DNA from: Massilia sp. ST3
GTDB lineage: Bacteria > Pseudomonadota > Gammaproteobacteria > Burkholderiales > Burkholderiaceae_D
Length of the DNA: 64,000 nucleotides
NCBI RefSeq assembly: GCF_018119405.1
Contig: NZ_JAGPWC010000006.1
Span: 1 to 64,000 of the forward strand
Direction: 5' to 3'
Translations under genes and position numbers: made by a program
Notes under the pieces: model-generated
Database searches by the model: none
What the model was told of the DNA's origin: nothing
Seen by the model: only the letters and a program-made list of their open reading frames with translations
Shown here: piece by piece, positions 27,170 through 38,054 of the stretch
Numbering within the stretch: the first letter of the stretch is position 1
Layout of the letters: every line of letters begins with the position of its first letter

Positions 27170-28668
27170 TGAACTACGAAGGCAAAACCGCACTGGTACT
27201 GGGCCTGGGTGAATCCGGGCTGGCGATGGCGCAGTGGCTGGCGCGCTGCGGCGCGCGCGTGCGCGTCGCCGATACGCGCACCGAGCCGCAGCGCCTGTTC
27301 GCCCTGCGCCAGGCCGTGCCGAACGCCGAATTCGTGGGCGGCGAATTCGCCGCGGCCCTGCTCGACGGCATCGACTTCGTCGCCGTCAGCCCGGGCCTGG
27401 CTCCGAACCGCGAACTGGCCGCCGTTCAACCCGCCGCGCACGAGCGCCACATCCCGGTATGGGGCGAGATCGAGCTGTTCGCCCAGGCCCTGGCCCACCT
27501 GCGCCAGGAAAACGGCTACGCCCCGAAAGTCATCGCCATCACCGGCACCAACGGCAAGACCACCGTCACCAGCCTGACCGGCCTGCTGTGCCGGCGCGCC
27601 GGCCTGTCCACCCGCGTGGCCGGCAACATCAGCCCGGCCGCGCTGGACGTGCTGCGCGAAGTCCTCGACAAGCACGAACTGCCGCAGGCCTGGGTGCTGG
27701 AACTGTCCAGCTTCCAGCTGCACACCACCTTCAGCCTGCAGGCCGATGCGGCCACGGTGCTGAACGTGACCCAGGACCACCTGGACTGGCATGGCAGCAT
27801 GGACGCCTATGCACGCGACAAGGCGCGCATCTTCGGCCCCGACACCGTGCGCGTGCTGAACCGCGACGACGCCACCGTGATGCGCATGGCCGCCGCCGAT
27901 GCGCCGGTGTTCACCTTCGGCACCGGCGAACCGCTTGAACCGAACAGCTTCGGCCTGCTCAGCGAGCGCGGCGTGCTGTGGCTGGCCAACGCGGTCGCCG
28001 TCGACGACGAACCGGCGAAGAAACTCAAGAAAGGCGAGCTGCCGCCCCCGGTGGAAACCACCGTGAGCCGCCTGATGCCGGCCGACGCGCTGCGGATCCG
28101 CGGCCTGCACAACGCCTCCAACGCGCTCGCCGCGCTGGCCCTGTGCCGCGCCTGCGGGCTGCCGCTGGCGCCGCTGCTGCACGGCCTGCGCGAGTACGCC
28201 GGCGAGCCGCACCGGGTGGAACTGGTCGCCAGCATCGAGGGCGTCGACTACTACGACGACAGCAAGGGCACCAACGTGGGCGCCACCGTGGCCGCGCTGG
28301 AAGGCCTGGGCAAGGCCTTCGCGGGCGAAGACCAGCAGATCGTGCTGATCGCCGGCGGCGACGGCAAGGGCCAGGATTTTGAACCTCTCGCCCTTCCTGC
28401 ATCACGCCATGTGCGCGCCGTGCTGCTGATCGGCCGCGATGCGCCGGCGGTGCGCGCCGCCATCGAACCGACCGGCGTGCCGGTGTTCGACCTGCCGGGC
28501 CTGCCGGAAGCGGTGCGCCGCGCCGCCGGCCTGGCCAAGGCGGGCGACGCGGTGCTGCTGTCGCCGGCCTGCGCCAGCCTCGACATGTTCACCAACTACG
28601 CGCACCGCGCGCAAGTCTTCGTCGACGCCGTGCGCGAGCTCGCACTCGAGAAGGGGCAGGAAATCTGA
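27169..28668 (+). CDS. murD: UDP-MurNAc-L-alanine:D-glutamate ligase MurD
   Basis: 499 residues. Rossmann-like start [23 protein letters not shown] motif [71 protein letters not shown] and [12 protein letters not shown]. It adds D-Glu to UDP-MurNAc-L-Ala. Slightly long for MurD because of an insertion near 270-300 ([13 protein letters not shown]). Confidence 0.97.
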   Translation: MNYEGKTALVLGLGESGLAMAQWLARCGARVRVADTRTEPQRLFALRQAVPNAEFVGGEFAAALLDGIDFVAVSPGLAPNRELAAVQPAAHERHIPVWGEIELFAQALAHLRQENGYAPKVIAITGTNGKTTVTSLTGLLCRRAGLSTRVAGNISPAALDVLREVLDKHELPQAWVLELSSFQLHTTFSLQADAATVLNVTQDHLDWHGSMDAYARDKARIFGPDTVRVLNRDDATVMRMAAADAPVFTFGTGEPLEPNSFGLLSERGVLWLANAVAVDDEPAKKLKKGELPPPVETTVSRLMPADALRIRGLHNASNALAALALCRACGLPLAPLLHGLREYAGEPHRVELVASIEGVDYYDDSKGTNVGATVAALEGLGKAFAGEDQQIVLIAGGDGKGQDFEPLALPASRHVRAVLLIGRDAPAVRAAIEPTGVPVFDLPGLPEAVRRAAGLAKAGDAVLLSPACASLDMFTNYAHRAQVFVDAVRELALEKGQEI

Positions 28669-29885
28669 TGGCGTTCCAGATTCCGTTCAAGTTCTCGGGC
28701 AGCGCCAGCGATGCGAGCATCGCGGCGCGCAGCCGTCCATCGAAGATGATGGGGTACGACCAGCCGCTGGTGTGGGTCACGGTGCTGCTCATGCTGTTCG
28801 GACTGGTGATGGTGTACTCGGCCTCGATCGCGCTGCCGGACTCGCCGAAGTTCGCCTACCTGGCCGACCGGAACGAATACTTCCTGTACCGCCAGATGAT
28901 GTACATCGTGGTCTCGATGACCGCCGCCGCCGTGGTGTTCCGCGTGCCGATCGCCGTGTGGCAGCGGTACGCGCCCATGCTCTTCATCGGCACCCTGGTG
29001 CTCCTGATGATCGTGCTGATCCCGGGCATCGGCGTGACGGTCAACGGCGCGCGCCGCTGGCTGCCGCTCAAGGTCATGAACCTGCAGCCCTCGGAGCTGA
29101 TGAAGATCGCGGCCGTGCTCTACGCCGCCGACTTCACCGTGCGCAAGCAGGAATACATGCACAAGCTGACCAAGGGCTTCCTGCCGATGATGGTCGCGAT
29201 CGGCCTGGTCGGCGGCCTGCTGCTGATGGAGCCGGACCTGGGCGCCTTCGGCGTGATCGTCTGCATCGCCATGGGCATCCTGTTCCTGGGCGGGATCAAC
29301 ATCGTCTGGTTCGGCGGCATCGGCGCGCTGCTGGTCGTGATCTTCACCGCGATCATCGCGCTCTCGCCGTTCCGCCGCGCGCGCATGTTCGCCTACCTCG
29401 ACCCCTGGCAGGAAGACAACGCCCTCGACAAGGCCTACCAGCTGACCCACTCTTTGATCGCCTTCGGGCGCGGCGAGTTCTTCGGCGTGGGCCTGGGCTC
29501 GAGCGTGGAAAAACTGCACTACCTGCCGGAAGCCCACACCGACTTCATCATGGCCGTGATCGGCGAGGAACTCGGCCTGGCCGGCGTGCTGGTGGTGGTC
29601 GCCATGTTCTACTGGATCGTCAAGCGCGCCTTCGACATCGGCCGCCAGGCCATCGCCCTCGACCAGGTCTTCGCGGGCCTGGCCGCCAAGGGCATCGGCA
29701 TCTGGATCGGCGTGCAGACCTTCATCAACATGGGCGTGAACCTGGGTCTGCTGCCGACCAAGGGCCTGACCCTGCCGCTGATGAGCTTCGGCGGCTCGGG
29801 CGTGATGTTCAACTGCGTCGGCCTGGCGATCCTGCTGCGGATCGACTACGAGAACCGTGTCCGGATGCGCGGAGGCCGCGTATGA
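28668..29885 (+). CDS. ftsW: Septal peptidoglycan glycosyltransferase FtsW
   Basis: 405 residues, ten-helix SEDS protein. Recognisable stretches: [55 protein letters not shown], and [18 protein letters not shown], which holds the conserved catalytic-site region, then [14 protein letters not shown]. It polymerises lipid II at the septum in complex with FtsI. Overlaps murD by 1 nt and murG by 4 nt. Confidence 0.97.
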   Translation: MAFQIPFKFSGSASDASIAARSRPSKMMGYDQPLVWVTVLLMLFGLVMVYSASIALPDSPKFAYLADRNEYFLYRQMMYIVVSMTAAAVVFRVPIAVWQRYAPMLFIGTLVLLMIVLIPGIGVTVNGARRWLPLKVMNLQPSELMKIAAVLYAADFTVRKQEYMHKLTKGFLPMMVAIGLVGGLLLMEPDLGAFGVIVCIAMGILFLGGINIVWFGGIGALLVVIFTAIIALSPFRRARMFAYLDPWQEDNALDKAYQLTHSLIAFGRGEFFGVGLGSSVEKLHYLPEAHTDFIMAVIGEELGLAGVLVVVAMFYWIVKRAFDIGRQAIALDQVFAGLAAKGIGIWIGVQTFINMGVNLGLLPTKGLTLPLMSFGGSGVMFNCVGLAILLRIDYENRVRMRGGRV

Positions 29886-30952
29886 AGAAGCTGATGATCA
29901 TGGCGGCCGGCACCGGCGGCCACATCTTCCCCGGCATCGCGATCGCGCAGACCATGCGCGCGCGCGGCTGGGAAGTGAGCTGGCTGGGAACGCGCCACGG
30001 CATGGAGACCGACCTGGTGCCGAAAGCCGGCATCGCCATGGACAGCATCGATTTCGCCGGCCTGCGCGGCAAGGGTCTGGGCCATACGGTCAAGGGCGCC
30101 TTCAAGATGCTGGGTGCGTTCGCGGCCTGCCGCCGCTTCCTGGCCCAGCGCAAGCCCGACGTGGTGCTGGGCATGGGCGGCTACGTGACCGTACCGGGCG
30201 GCATGATGGCGCGCCTGCGCGGCGTGCCGCTGGCCCTGGTCAACGCCGACGCCGCGCTGCTGCTGTCGAACAAGACCCTGGCGCCGATGGCCGACCGCGT
30301 GCTGTTCGGCTTCCCGGCCGATTTCGGCAAGGCGGCCGACCGCGCCGTGGTCACCGGCAACCCGGTGCGCCAGGCGATCCTGGACCTGCCTGCGCCTGCA
30401 GCGCGCTTCGCGGGCCGCAGCGGCCCGCTGCGCATCCTGGTGGTGGGCGGCAGCCTGGGCGCCAAGGTGCTGAACGACAGCGTGCCGGCGGCGCTCAGCC
30501 TGATCGACCCGGCCGTGCGTCCGGTCGTGACCCACCAGTCGGGCAAGAAGAATATCGAGGCGCTGCGCGCCGCCTACGCCCAGGCCGGCGTCGAGGCCAA
30601 TGTCGTCGACTTCATCGACGACATGGCCGCCGCCTATGCCGGGGCCGACCTGGTGATCTGCCGCGCGGGCGCGATCACGGTGTCGGAACTGACCGCGGCC
30701 GGCGTGGCCAGCGTGCTGGTGCCGTTTGTCGCCAGCACCACCAGCCACCAGCGCGACAACGCGGTCTGGATGGACGGACAACAGGCGGCGCTGCACCTGC
30801 CGCAGGGCGAACTGGAACCGCAGCGGCTGGCAAGCCTGCTGCAAACGACGAGCCGCGAACGCTGCCTGGCCATGGCCGAGGCGGCGCAACGCGTGGGCAA
30901 GCGCGACGCCAACGAGGCGATCGCGCGCGAACTAGAGAATCTGGCAAGGTAA
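29882..30952 (+). CDS. murG: Lipid II synthase MurG (N-acetylglucosaminyltransferase)
   Basis: 356 residues starting [22 protein letters not shown], the glycine-rich acceptor loop of Mur[48 protein letters not shown] (donor-binding region in GT28 enzymes). It transfers GlcNAc to lipid I on the cytoplasmic face of the inner membrane. Start overlaps ftsW stop; murC follows after 7 nt. Confidence 0.97.
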   Translation: MKKLMIMAAGTGGHIFPGIAIAQTMRARGWEVSWLGTRHGMETDLVPKAGIAMDSIDFAGLRGKGLGHTVKGAFKMLGAFAACRRFLAQRKPDVVLGMGGYVTVPGGMMARLRGVPLALVNADAALLLSNKTLAPMADRVLFGFPADFGKAADRAVVTGNPVRQAILDLPAPAARFAGRSGPLRILVVGGSLGAKVLNDSVPAALSLIDPAVRPVVTHQSGKKNIEALRAAYAQAGVEANVVDFIDDMAAAYAGADLVICRAGAITVSELTAAGVASVLVPFVASTTSHQRDNAVWMDGQQAALHLPQGELEPQRLASLLQTTSRERCLAMAEAAQRVGKRDANEAIARELENLAR

Positions 30953-30959
30953 GGGCGCG

Positions 30960-32348
30960 ATGCAACACAAGATCAAGAACATTCACTTCGTCGGCATCGG
31001 CGGCAGCGGCATGAGCGGCATCGCCGAGGTGCTGGTCAACCTCGGCTACAAGGTGTCTGGCTCGGACCTGAACAGCAACGCCGCGAGCCAGCGCCTGGCC
31101 GACCTCGGCGCCAAGGTCTACCTCGGCCACAAGGCCGAGCACGTGGCGGGCGCCGACGTGGTCGTGACCTCGACCGCGGTCAACGAAGCGAATCCCGAAG
31201 TGGTGGCGGCGCGCGCCGGCAAGGTGCCGGTGGTTCCGCGCGCCATCATGCTGGGCGAACTGATGCGCCTGAAGCGCGGCATCGCCATCGCCGGCACCCA
31301 CGGCAAGACCACCACCACCAGCCTGGTGGCCTCGGTGCTGGCCCAGGGCGGCATGGACCCGACCTTCGTCATCGGCGGCCGCCTGACCGCCGCCGGCGCC
31401 AACGCCAAACTGGGCTCGGGCGACTACATCGTGGCCGAGGCCGACGAGTCGGACGCCTCCTTCCTGAACCTGTCGCCGATGATCGAGGTGATCACCAACA
31501 TCGACGCCGACCACATGGATACCTACGAGCACGACTTCGAAAAGCTCAAGGCCGCCTTCGTGCACTTCACCCACCGCCTGCCGTTCTACGGCCGCGCCAT
31601 GCTGTGCATCGACGACCGCCACGTGCGCGACATCCTGCCCCAGGTGACCAAGCCGGTCACCACCTACGGCTTCTCGGAAGAAGCCGAGGTGCGCGCCCTG
31701 GACGCCTACGCCGAAGGCGTGCAGATGCACTTCACCGTGCGCCAGGAAGGCTATCCGGACACCAAGTTCGTGCTGAACCAGCCGGGCATGCACAACGTGC
31801 TGAACGCCTGCTCGGCGATCGCGATCGCGCGCGAGATCGGCATCGACGACGACGCCACCGCCCAGGGCCTGCTGGAATTCCGCGGCGTCGGCCGCCGCTT
31901 CACCCGCTACGGCGAAGTGGCCTTGCCCGCGGGCGGCAGCTTCACCCTGGTGGACGACTTCGGCCACCACCCGGTCGAGACCGAGGTGACCCTGGCCGCC
32001 GCGCGCGCCGCCTACCCGGGCCGCCGCCTGGTGCTGGCCTTCCAGCCGCACCGCTACAGCCGCACGCGCGACCTGTTCGAGGATTTCGTGAAGGTGCTGT
32101 CGACCCCGGACGTGCTGCTGCTGGCCGACGTCTACCCGGCCGGCGAGGCGCCGATCGTGGCCGCCGACGGCCGCGCCCTGTCGCGCGCGCTCCGCACCGG
32201 CGGCAAGCTGGAACCGATTTTCGTGGAGGCGATCGCCGACATGCCCGCGGCCATCATGAACGTGGCGCGCGACGGCGACGTCGTCATCACCATGGGCGCC
32301 GGCTCGATCAGCGGCGTGCCCCACCAACTGACCAATGCAAAGGCTTGA
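30960..32348 (+). CDS. murC: UDP-MurNAc:L-alanine ligase MurC
   Basis: 462 residues. [21 protein letters not shown] at the start, [20 protein letters not shown] (ATP motif), [34 protein letters not shown] and [12 protein letters not shown]. It attaches L-Ala to UDP-MurNAc, the first stem-peptide step. Followed 6 nt later by ddl. Confidence 0.97.
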   Translation: MQHKIKNIHFVGIGGSGMSGIAEVLVNLGYKVSGSDLNSNAASQRLADLGAKVYLGHKAEHVAGADVVVTSTAVNEANPEVVAARAGKVPVVPRAIMLGELMRLKRGIAIAGTHGKTTTTSLVASVLAQGGMDPTFVIGGRLTAAGANAKLGSGDYIVAEADESDASFLNLSPMIEVITNIDADHMDTYEHDFEKLKAAFVHFTHRLPFYGRAMLCIDDRHVRDILPQVTKPVTTYGFSEEAEVRALDAYAEGVQMHFTVRQEGYPDTKFVLNQPGMHNVLNACSAIAIAREIGIDDDATAQGLLEFRGVGRRFTRYGEVALPAGGSFTLVDDFGHHPVETEVTLAAARAAYPGRRLVLAFQPHRYSRTRDLFEDFVKVLSTPDVLLLADVYPAGEAPIVAADGRALSRALRTGGKLEPIFVEAIADMPAAIMNVARDGDVVITMGAGSISGVPHQLTNAKA

Positions 32349-32354
32349 TAGATC

Positions 32355-33323
32355 GTGAACACCACCACCACTTTTGATCCCGCGTCCCTGGGCAAGGTCG
32401 GCGTGCTGTTCGGCGGACGCTCCGCCGAGCGCGACGTCTCGATCATGTCCGGCACCGGCGTCCTGCAGGCCCTGAAGAGCCGCGGCGTCGACGCCCACCC
32501 CTTCGACCCGGGCACCCAGAGCCTGGCGGAGCTGGCCGCCCAGAACTTCGACCGCGTGTTCATCGCGCTGCACGGCCGCTACGGCGAGGACGGCAGCCTG
32601 CAGGGCGCGCTCGAGCAGCTCGGCATTCCCTACACCGGCAGCGGCGTGATGGCCTCGAGCGTCGGCATGGACAAGATCACCACCAAGAAGATCTGGATCA
32701 TGCACGGCGTGCCGACCCCTAAATATGCGAGCATCGACGCGACCGCGGACCTCGACAAGGTGGTGGCGGACCTCGGCCTGCCGCTGATCGTCAAGCCGCC
32801 GCTCGAAGGCTCGACCATCGGCATCACCAAGGTCGAGAAGGCCGAGGACTTCAAGGCCGCGGTCGAGCTGGCCGCAGGCTTCGACGAAGTGGTGCTGGCC
32901 GAGGAATTCGTCACCGGCCGCGAGTTCACCGTGGCCGTGCTGGGCACCGGCGCCGGGGCGCGCGCGCTGCCGATCGTCGAGATCGTGGCCCCGGAAGGCA
33001 ACTACGACTACCAGAACAAGTACTTCACCGACGACACCCAGTACCACTGCCCGGCGAACCTGCCGGCGGAGCTGACCGAAGAGATCCAGCGCCACGCCGT
33101 GAACGCCTACCGCGCGCTCGGCTGCGAAGGCTGGGGCAGGGTGGACGTGCTGGTGCGCGAGAGCGACATGCGTCCCTTCCTGCTCGAGGTGAACACCTCG
33201 CCCGGCATGACCGGCCACTCGCTGGTGCCGATGGCGGCGCGCGCGGTGGGCATCAGCTACGAGGACCTGTGCGTGGAAATCCTGCGCTCGGCACGCCTCA
33301 AGATGGGTCAGGCCAAGGGATAA
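32355..33323 (+). CDS. ddl: D-alanine:D-alanine ligase
   Basis: 322 residues from a [19 protein letters not shown] at the start, [43 protein letters not shown] (ATP-grasp), [13 protein letters not shown], and the C-terminal [28 protein letters not shown] metal/phosphate-binding segment. It makes the D-Ala-D-Ala dipeptide used by MurF. DdlB-type, lying between murC and ftsQ as usual. Confidence 0.96.
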   Translation: MNTTTTFDPASLGKVGVLFGGRSAERDVSIMSGTGVLQALKSRGVDAHPFDPGTQSLAELAAQNFDRVFIALHGRYGEDGSLQGALEQLGIPYTGSGVMASSVGMDKITTKKIWIMHGVPTPKYASIDATADLDKVVADLGLPLIVKPPLEGSTIGITKVEKAEDFKAAVELAAGFDEVVLAEEFVTGREFTVAVLGTGAGARALPIVEIVAPEGNYDYQNKYFTDDTQYHCPANLPAELTEEIQRHAVNAYRALGCEGWGRVDVLVRESDMRPFLLEVNTSPGMTGHSLVPMAARAVGISYEDLCVEILRSARLKMGQAKG

Positions 33324-33329
33324 GCGCGC

Positions 33330-34154
33330 ATGTGGCATGACGTCCGGTCCCTGAATGCAAGCGCCAGCGCCTTGACCGCGCTGACGGTGCTCGCCTGTCT
33401 CGCCTCGATCGTGTGGTGGCTGTCGCAGCTGCCCATGTTCTCGCTGCGCGCGGTGACGGTGGAAAGCATGTACGGGATCGACCTGCGCCACGTGAACGAA
33501 CTCACGGTGCGCAATGGCGTGATCGGCAAGATCCGGGGCAACTTCTTTACCGCCGACCTGGAGCAGGTGAGGACCACCTTCGAGACCGTGCCCTGGGTGC
33601 GCCGCGCCACCGTGCGCCGCGAATGGCCGAACCAGCTGATCGTCGAGGTGGAAGAGCACGAGGCGCTCGGCACCTGGGGCGAGGATGGCCGCCTGCTGTC
33701 GGTCAAGGGCGACGTCTTCACCGCCAACCTGGGCGAGGCCGGCGACGACCACGAGCTGCCGGCCTTCGACGGGCCGGCGGGCAGCGAGAAGGAAGTGCTG
33801 GCGCGCTTTTCCGAACTGCGCGCGCTGTTCGCGCCGGTCAAGCTGCTGCCGCAATCGCTGTCGCTGTCCGAGCGCTACGCGTGGACCGTCAAGCTGGACA
33901 ACGGCATGAGCGTCGCCCTCGGCCGCGAACAGGACCGCAACACCCTGAAGCGCCGGGTGCAGCGCCTGGTCGGCGTCTACCCGCAGCTGGTCGCCCGGCT
34001 GCAGGAAGGGCGCATCGACACGATCGACATGCGCTACCCGAACGGCCTGGCGCTGTCCTCGGCGGCACTGAGCGTGCCGACGGACGCAAGCAAGCCGGTC
34101 AAGGCGGCGAAGAAAAAACCGAACACAACAAGCAAGATAACCAAGCAAACCTAG
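33330..34154 (+). CDS. ftsQ: Cell-division protein FtsQ
   Basis: 274 residues. One membrane helix (ALTALTVLACLASIVWWLSQ), then the POTRA domain (LRAVTVESMYGIDLRHVNEL, GNFFTADLEQVRTTFETVPW, VRRATVRREWPNQLIVEVEEH) and the FtsQ/DivIB beta domain (GRIDTIDMRYPNGLAL). The Lys/Thr-rich C-terminal tail (KAAKKKPNTTSKITKQT) is extra. It recruits FtsL/FtsB to the septum. Confidence 0.95.
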   Translation: MWHDVRSLNASASALTALTVLACLASIVWWLSQLPMFSLRAVTVESMYGIDLRHVNELTVRNGVIGKIRGNFFTADLEQVRTTFETVPWVRRATVRREWPNQLIVEVEEHEALGTWGEDGRLLSVKGDVFTANLGEAGDDHELPAFDGPAGSEKEVLARFSELRALFAPVKLLPQSLSLSERYAWTVKLDNGMSVALGREQDRNTLKRRVQRLVGVYPQLVARLQEGRIDTIDMRYPNGLALSSAALSVPTDASKPVKAAKKKPNTTSKITKQT

Positions 34155-34166
34155 CAGGCAACAGCA

Positions 34167-35399
34167 ATGACAAAAGACGCGAAAAACCTGATCGTCGGCC
34201 TCGACATCGGCACCTCCAAGGTGGTGGCGGTCGTGGCCGAAGTGATGTCCGACGGACGCCACGAGGTGATCGGCCTCGGTCAGCACGAGTCGAAAGGATT
34301 GAAGAAAGGCGTGGTCGTCAACATCGAGGCCACCGTCGAGTCGATCCAGCGCGCCCTGGAAGAGGCGGAGCTGATGGCCGACTGCAAGATCCGCAACGTC
34401 TATGCTGGCATCGCCGGCAGCCATATCCGCTCCTTCAATTCGAGCGGCATGGTGGCGATCAAGGACAAGGAAGTCACCGCCACCGACGTGGCGCGCGTGA
34501 TCGAGACCGCCAAGGCGGTCAACATTCCGACCGACCAGCAGCTGCTGCACACGGTGCCGCAGGAATTCATCGTCGACAACCAGGAAGACGTGCGCGAGCC
34601 GATCGGCATGAGCGGCATCCGCCTGGAAGTGCGGGTCCACATCGTCACCGGCGCGGTGTCGGCGGTGCAGAACATCGTCAAGTGCGTGCGCCGCTGCGGC
34701 CTGGAAGTCTCGGACCTGATCCTGCAGCCGATGGCCTCGGCCGACTCGGTGCTGACCTCGGACGAGAAGGAACTGGGCGTGGTCCTGATCGACATCGGCG
34801 GCGGCACTACCGACATCGCCGTGTTCTCGGACGGCGCGATCCGCCACACGGCGGTGATCCCGATCGCCGGCGACCAGATCACCAGCGACATCGCGATGGC
34901 GCTGCGCACTCCGACCGGCGAGGCCGAGGACATCAAGATCCGCTACGGCGTGGCCAAGCAGGTGCTGGCCGATCCGGGCGAGACGCTCGAAGTGCCAGGG
35001 CTGGGCGATCGCGGTCCGCGCGCGCTCTCGCGCCAGGCGCTGGCGGCCGTGATCGAGCCGCGCGTCGAAGAACTGTTTGCGATGGTGCACCAGGTAGTGC
35101 GCGAATCCGGTTACGAAGGCGTGCTCTCGTCGGGCATCGTCCTCACCGGCGGCAGCTCGATCATGCCGGGCATGATCGAAATGGCCGAAGACATTTTCCT
35201 CAAACCGGCGCGCCTCGGCACGCCGGAGTACCGCGGCCAGCTGGCCGACGTGGTGCGCAGCCCCCGCTACGCCACCGTGCTCGGCCTGCTGCTGGAAGCG
35301 AAGAAGCAGTACCTGCGCGGCCACATCGTGACCCGCCAGGATGGTTCGGTGAAGGCAGTGTGGCAACGCATGAAGGAATGGATAGCTGGGAATTTCTGA
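34167..35399 (+). CDS. ftsA: Actin-like cell-division protein FtsA
   Basis: 410 residues. Actin-fold phosphate motifs: LIVGLDIGTSKVVAVVAEV, GVVLIDIGGGTTDIAVF, and SGIVLTGGSSIMPGM. The 1C domain region (VVVNIEATVESIQRALEEAE) and the amphipathic C-terminal helix (AVWQRMKEWIAGNF), which anchors FtsZ to the membrane, are present. Its stop is followed by a 155-bp gap with the ftsZ promoter region. Confidence 0.97.
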   Translation: MTKDAKNLIVGLDIGTSKVVAVVAEVMSDGRHEVIGLGQHESKGLKKGVVVNIEATVESIQRALEEAELMADCKIRNVYAGIAGSHIRSFNSSGMVAIKDKEVTATDVARVIETAKAVNIPTDQQLLHTVPQEFIVDNQEDVREPIGMSGIRLEVRVHIVTGAVSAVQNIVKCVRRCGLEVSDLILQPMASADSVLTSDEKELGVVLIDIGGGTTDIAVFSDGAIRHTAVIPIAGDQITSDIAMALRTPTGEAEDIKIRYGVAKQVLADPGETLEVPGLGDRGPRALSRQALAAVIEPRVEELFAMVHQVVRESGYEGVLSSGIVLTGGSSIMPGMIEMAEDIFLKPARLGTPEYRGQLADVVRSPRYATVLGLLLEAKKQYLRGHIVTRQDGSVKAVWQRMKEWIAGNF

Positions 35400-35418
35400 A
35401 GCAGGGACGGCAGTAGAA

Positions 35419-35474
35419 AAATTCGTAAAAATTCGACGTAAATTCGTCACGGGATCAAGATTTTTAAATACAAT
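35419..35474 (+). promoter_or_regulatory. ftsZ promoter region with phased AAATTCG repeats
   Basis: Three copies of AAATTCG start at 35419, 35429 and 35440 (10- and 11-bp spacing). They precede a -10-like TACAAT (35469-35474) whose -35 region is poor. The ftsZ ATG lies 80 bp downstream. Repeats on one helix face next to a weak -35 suggest an activator or repressor site. The binding protein is unknown. Confidence 0.5.
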
Positions 35475-35554
35475 CGCAGTTACCGAGCTGAGGCGTTATT
35501 TCAAGCAGAACGCCTCGTCCCGGGAACCGCATTTTGAATATTAGGGAGTTCATC

Positions 35555-36748
35555 ATGGAGTTCGATATGGTCGATAACGCAGCACTGGGGACCGTGATCA
35601 AGGTCGTGGGCGTCGGTGGCGCCGGCGGCAACGCGGTTCAGCACATGATCAATAAAGGTGTGTCCGGTGTCGAGTTCATCGCCGCAAACACGGACGCGCA
35701 AGCCCTGGCGGCTTCGAGCGCGCACAACGTGATCCAGATCGGCCCGACCGGCCTGGGCGCGGGCATGCGTCCCGAAGTCGGCCGCCAGCTGGCCGAGCAA
35801 TCGCGTTCGCGCATCGAAGACGCGCTGCGCGGCGCGCACATGGTCTTCATCGCCGCCGGCATGGGCGGCGGCACCGGCACCGGCGCCGCTCCGATCGTGG
35901 CCGAAGTCGCGAAGTCGATGGGCGCGCTGACCGTGGCCGTGGTCTCCAAGCCGTTCTCCTACGAAGGCCAGAAGTGCATGGACGTGGCCGAATCGGGCCT
36001 GGAAGAGCTGACCAAGCACGTCGATTCGCTGATCGTGATCCTCAACGAGAAGCTGGAAGACATCTACGAAGACGAGTCGATGCTGGACTGGATGAAGCAC
36101 GCCGACGACGTCCTGAACAACGCGGTGGCCGGTATCGCCGAGATCATCAACGTGCCGGGCCACATCAACGTCGACTTCAACGACGTCAAGACCATCATGG
36201 GCGAGCAGGGCAAGGCCATGATGGGCACCGCGACCGCCGCCGGCGTGGACCGCGCGCGCATCGCCGCCGAGCAGGCCGTGGCCTCGCCGCTGCTGGACGG
36301 CATCGACCTGTCGGGCGCCAAGGGCGTGCTGGTCAACGTGACCGCCAGCCGTGGCCTGAAGGGTAAGGAAATCAAGGAAGTCATGGCCGCCGTGCGCGCC
36401 TTCGCCGCGCCAGACGCGTCGATCGCACAAGGCATCGCCTACGACGACGCGATGGGCGACGAGCTGCGCGTGACCGTGGTCGCGACCGGCCTGGGCAAGA
36501 ACAAGAAGATCCAGCTGGTGCAGCCGCAGCCGATGCTCAAGACCGGCACCTACAACGCCCCGACCATGGCCGGCGCGTCGGCGGTCTCCGGCGGCCTGAC
36601 CATGGGCAATGCCGACACCGCCGTCGGCGGTCTGAAGCAGCCGGCCGTATGGCGCCGCGAGCAGGCATCGGAGCAGGTGCAGGCGATGCAGCGCAATGGC
36701 GTCGAGACCTATGACATTCCGGCCTTCCTGCGCAAGCAGGCTGATTGA
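35555..36748 (+). CDS. ftsZ: Cell-division GTPase FtsZ
   Basis: 397 residues from the ATG after AGGGAGTTCATC; a TTG 21 nt earlier is in frame but less likely. VVGVGGAGGNAVQHMI at the start, the tubulin signature GGGTGTGAAP (about residue 107), T7-loop NVDFNDVKTIM, and the conserved C-terminal peptide DIPAFLRKQAD that binds FtsA and ZipA/ZapD-type partners. It polymerises into the cytokinetic ring. Last gene of the cluster, closed by a strong terminator. Confidence 0.98.
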   Translation: MEFDMVDNAALGTVIKVVGVGGAGGNAVQHMINKGVSGVEFIAANTDAQALAASSAHNVIQIGPTGLGAGMRPEVGRQLAEQSRSRIEDALRGAHMVFIAAGMGGGTGTGAAPIVAEVAKSMGALTVAVVSKPFSYEGQKCMDVAESGLEELTKHVDSLIVILNEKLEDIYEDESMLDWMKHADDVLNNAVAGIAEIINVPGHINVDFNDVKTIMGEQGKAMMGTATAAGVDRARIAAEQAVASPLLDGIDLSGAKGVLVNVTASRGLKGKEIKEVMAAVRAFAAPDASIAQGIAYDDAMGDELRVTVVATGLGKNKKIQLVQPQPMLKTGTYNAPTMAGASAVSGGLTMGNADTAVGGLKQPAVWRREQASEQVQAMQRNGVETYDIPAFLRKQAD

Positions 36749-36770
36749 TCGCTAGTCGGTGGATACTGGA

Positions 36771-36799
36771 AGGGCCAGCGCGAGCTGGCCCTTTTTCTT
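36771..36799 (+). terminator. Rho-independent terminator after ftsZ
   Basis: AGGGCCAGC (36771-36779), loop GCGA, GCTGGCCCT (36784-36792), then TTTTCTTT: a perfect 9-bp stem with a U-tract, 22 nt after the ftsZ stop. Confidence 0.93.
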
Positions 36800-36845
36800 T
36801 GTGGTGGGCAGGCCGCCGAGCTTCCCTTCGCCCGCTCCTTTTGAA

Positions 36846-36949
36846 CGTCGTCCCGGCGAAGGCCGGGATCCAAGTTTGCATGCATGTCCCTAAGTCAAGC
36901 GCTTGTGGCTGCGGCACGAACTTGGGTTCCGGCCTTCGCCGGAACGACG
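36846..36949. repeat. Palindromic extragenic repeat (CCGGCGAAGGCCGG core)
   Basis: Arms 36846-36876 and 36919-36949 are inverted 31-bp copies with three mismatches, separated by 42 bp. Same family as 52094-52200 and related to 4155-4242. It occupies most of the gap between the ftsZ terminator and the peroxiredoxin gene. Confidence 0.8.
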
Positions 36950-37055
36950 GGTGAGGGCAGCAGGCCGACCCATACGCCAACTTCAGGCGTCCGATGCAAG
37001 GACCTCCGCAATCGGCGATAATTGCCAGATTCTCAAAACACCTCAAGGAGCACAC

Positions 37056-37559
37056 ATGACCATCCAGATCGGCGACCGCCTGCCGGAAGGCACCCTGGCC
37101 GAATTCATCGAGACCGAAACCGCCGGCTGCTCGCTCGGCCCGAACACCTTCCAGGTGGCTGACCTGGTGAAGGGCAAGAAGATCGTGATCTTCGGCCTGC
37201 CGGGCGCCTACACCCCGACCTGCTCGGCCCAGCACGTGCCGGGCTACGTCAAGCACGCCGAGGCCCTGAAGGCCAAGGGTGTGGACGAAATCTGGTGCAT
37301 CTCGGTCAACGACGCCTTCGTGATGGGCGCCTGGGGCCGCGACCAGAAAGCCACCGGCACCGTGCGCATGATGGCCGACGGCAACGCCGCCTACTCGAAG
37401 GCCCTGGGCCTGGACGCCGACTTCTCCAAGCACGGCATGGGCACCCGCTCCAAGCGCTACTCGATGCTGGTCGAGGACGGCGTGGTCAAGCAGCTGAACG
37501 TGGAAAACGCCGGCTTCGAAGTCTCGAGCGCCGAAAAGATGCTCGAACAACTGGGCTAA
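37056..37559 (+). CDS. Peroxiredoxin, Prx5/AhpE-like
   Basis: 167 residues from the ATG after CAAGGAGCACAC. Thioredoxin fold with peroxidatic cysteine C56 in GLPGAYTPTCSAQHVPGYV, the PxxxTxxC motif of the Prx5 subfamily. The C-terminus AGFEVSSAEKMLEQLG also fits. It reduces H2O2 and organic peroxides in the cytoplasm, probably with glutathione or glutaredoxin. This gene typically follows ftsZ in Burkholderiales. Ends at a strong terminator. Confidence 0.94.
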   Translation: MTIQIGDRLPEGTLAEFIETETAGCSLGPNTFQVADLVKGKKIVIFGLPGAYTPTCSAQHVPGYVKHAEALKAKGVDEIWCISVNDAFVMGAWGRDQKATGTVRMMADGNAAYSKALGLDADFSKHGMGTRSKRYSMLVEDGVVKQLNVENAGFEVSSAEKMLEQLG

Positions 37560-37575
37560 GCCGAGCCATCCTGAC

Positions 37576-37600
37576 AAACGGCGCCGCGGCGCCGTTTTTT
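37576..37600 (+). terminator. Rho-independent terminator after the peroxiredoxin gene
   Basis: The CGGCGCC (37579-37585) and GGCGCCG (37588-37594) arms flank a tight loop, extended by AAA/TTT and followed by TTTTTT. It ends only 4 nt before the GNAT ATG. Confidence 0.85.
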
Positions 37601-37604
37601 CATC

Positions 37605-38054
37605 ATGATCATCAATACCGAAACCCCCGACCAGCCCGAAGTGCGGGCCATGCTGGAGCAGCTCGACGCCTACCACGCGGCGCTGTACCCGGCCGAGTCG
37701 AACCACCTGCTGGATGTCGATTCGCTGCTGCGCGAGGACGCGCTGTTCCTGGTCGCGCGCGACGTCGGCGGCAAGGCCGTGGGCTGCGCGGCCCTGGTCA
37801 ATCGTGGCGGCTATGGCGAGATCAAGCGCATGTTCGTGAGCGAGGAGCGGCGCGGCCTGGGCGCCGGCGGCCAGCTGCTCGAGCACCTGACCATGTTCGC
37901 GCGCATGTCCGGCCTCCAGGCCTTGCTGCTGGAAACCGGCATCCACCAGGCGCCGGCCATCCGCCTGTACGAGCGCGCCGGCTTCGTGCGCCGCGAGCCT
38001 TTCGGCGACTACCGGCCCGACCCCCTGAGCGTGTTCATGGAAAAGCGCCTGTGA
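37605..38054 (+). CDS. GNAT-family N-acetyltransferase
   Basis: 149 residues. GNAT motif [24 protein letters not shown], with the RRGLGAG acetyl-CoA pyrophosphate loop; motif [21 protein letters not shown]. The C-terminus [17 protein letters not shown] is common in the PanZ-like/YhbS-like small acetyltransferases. Substrate unknown. The start lies just after the peroxiredoxin terminator and lacks a clear ribosome site, so a weak or leaderless start is possible. Overlaps the DMT gene by 4 nt. Confidence 0.87.
   Translation: MIINTETPDQPEVRAMLEQLDAYHAALYPAESNHLLDVDSLLREDALFLVARDVGGKAVGCAALVNRGGYGEIKRMFVSEERRGLGAGGQLLEHLTMFARMSGLQALLLETGIHQAPAIRLYERAGFVRREPFGDYRPDPLSVFMEKRL

Noticed and set aside
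30675-35450. A 1591-codon open frame on the minus strand opposite murG to ftsA
   Set aside because: It is antisense to five clear genes and its His/Gln/Arg/Val-rich translation is typical of shadow frames in GC-rich DNA; it contains no domain.
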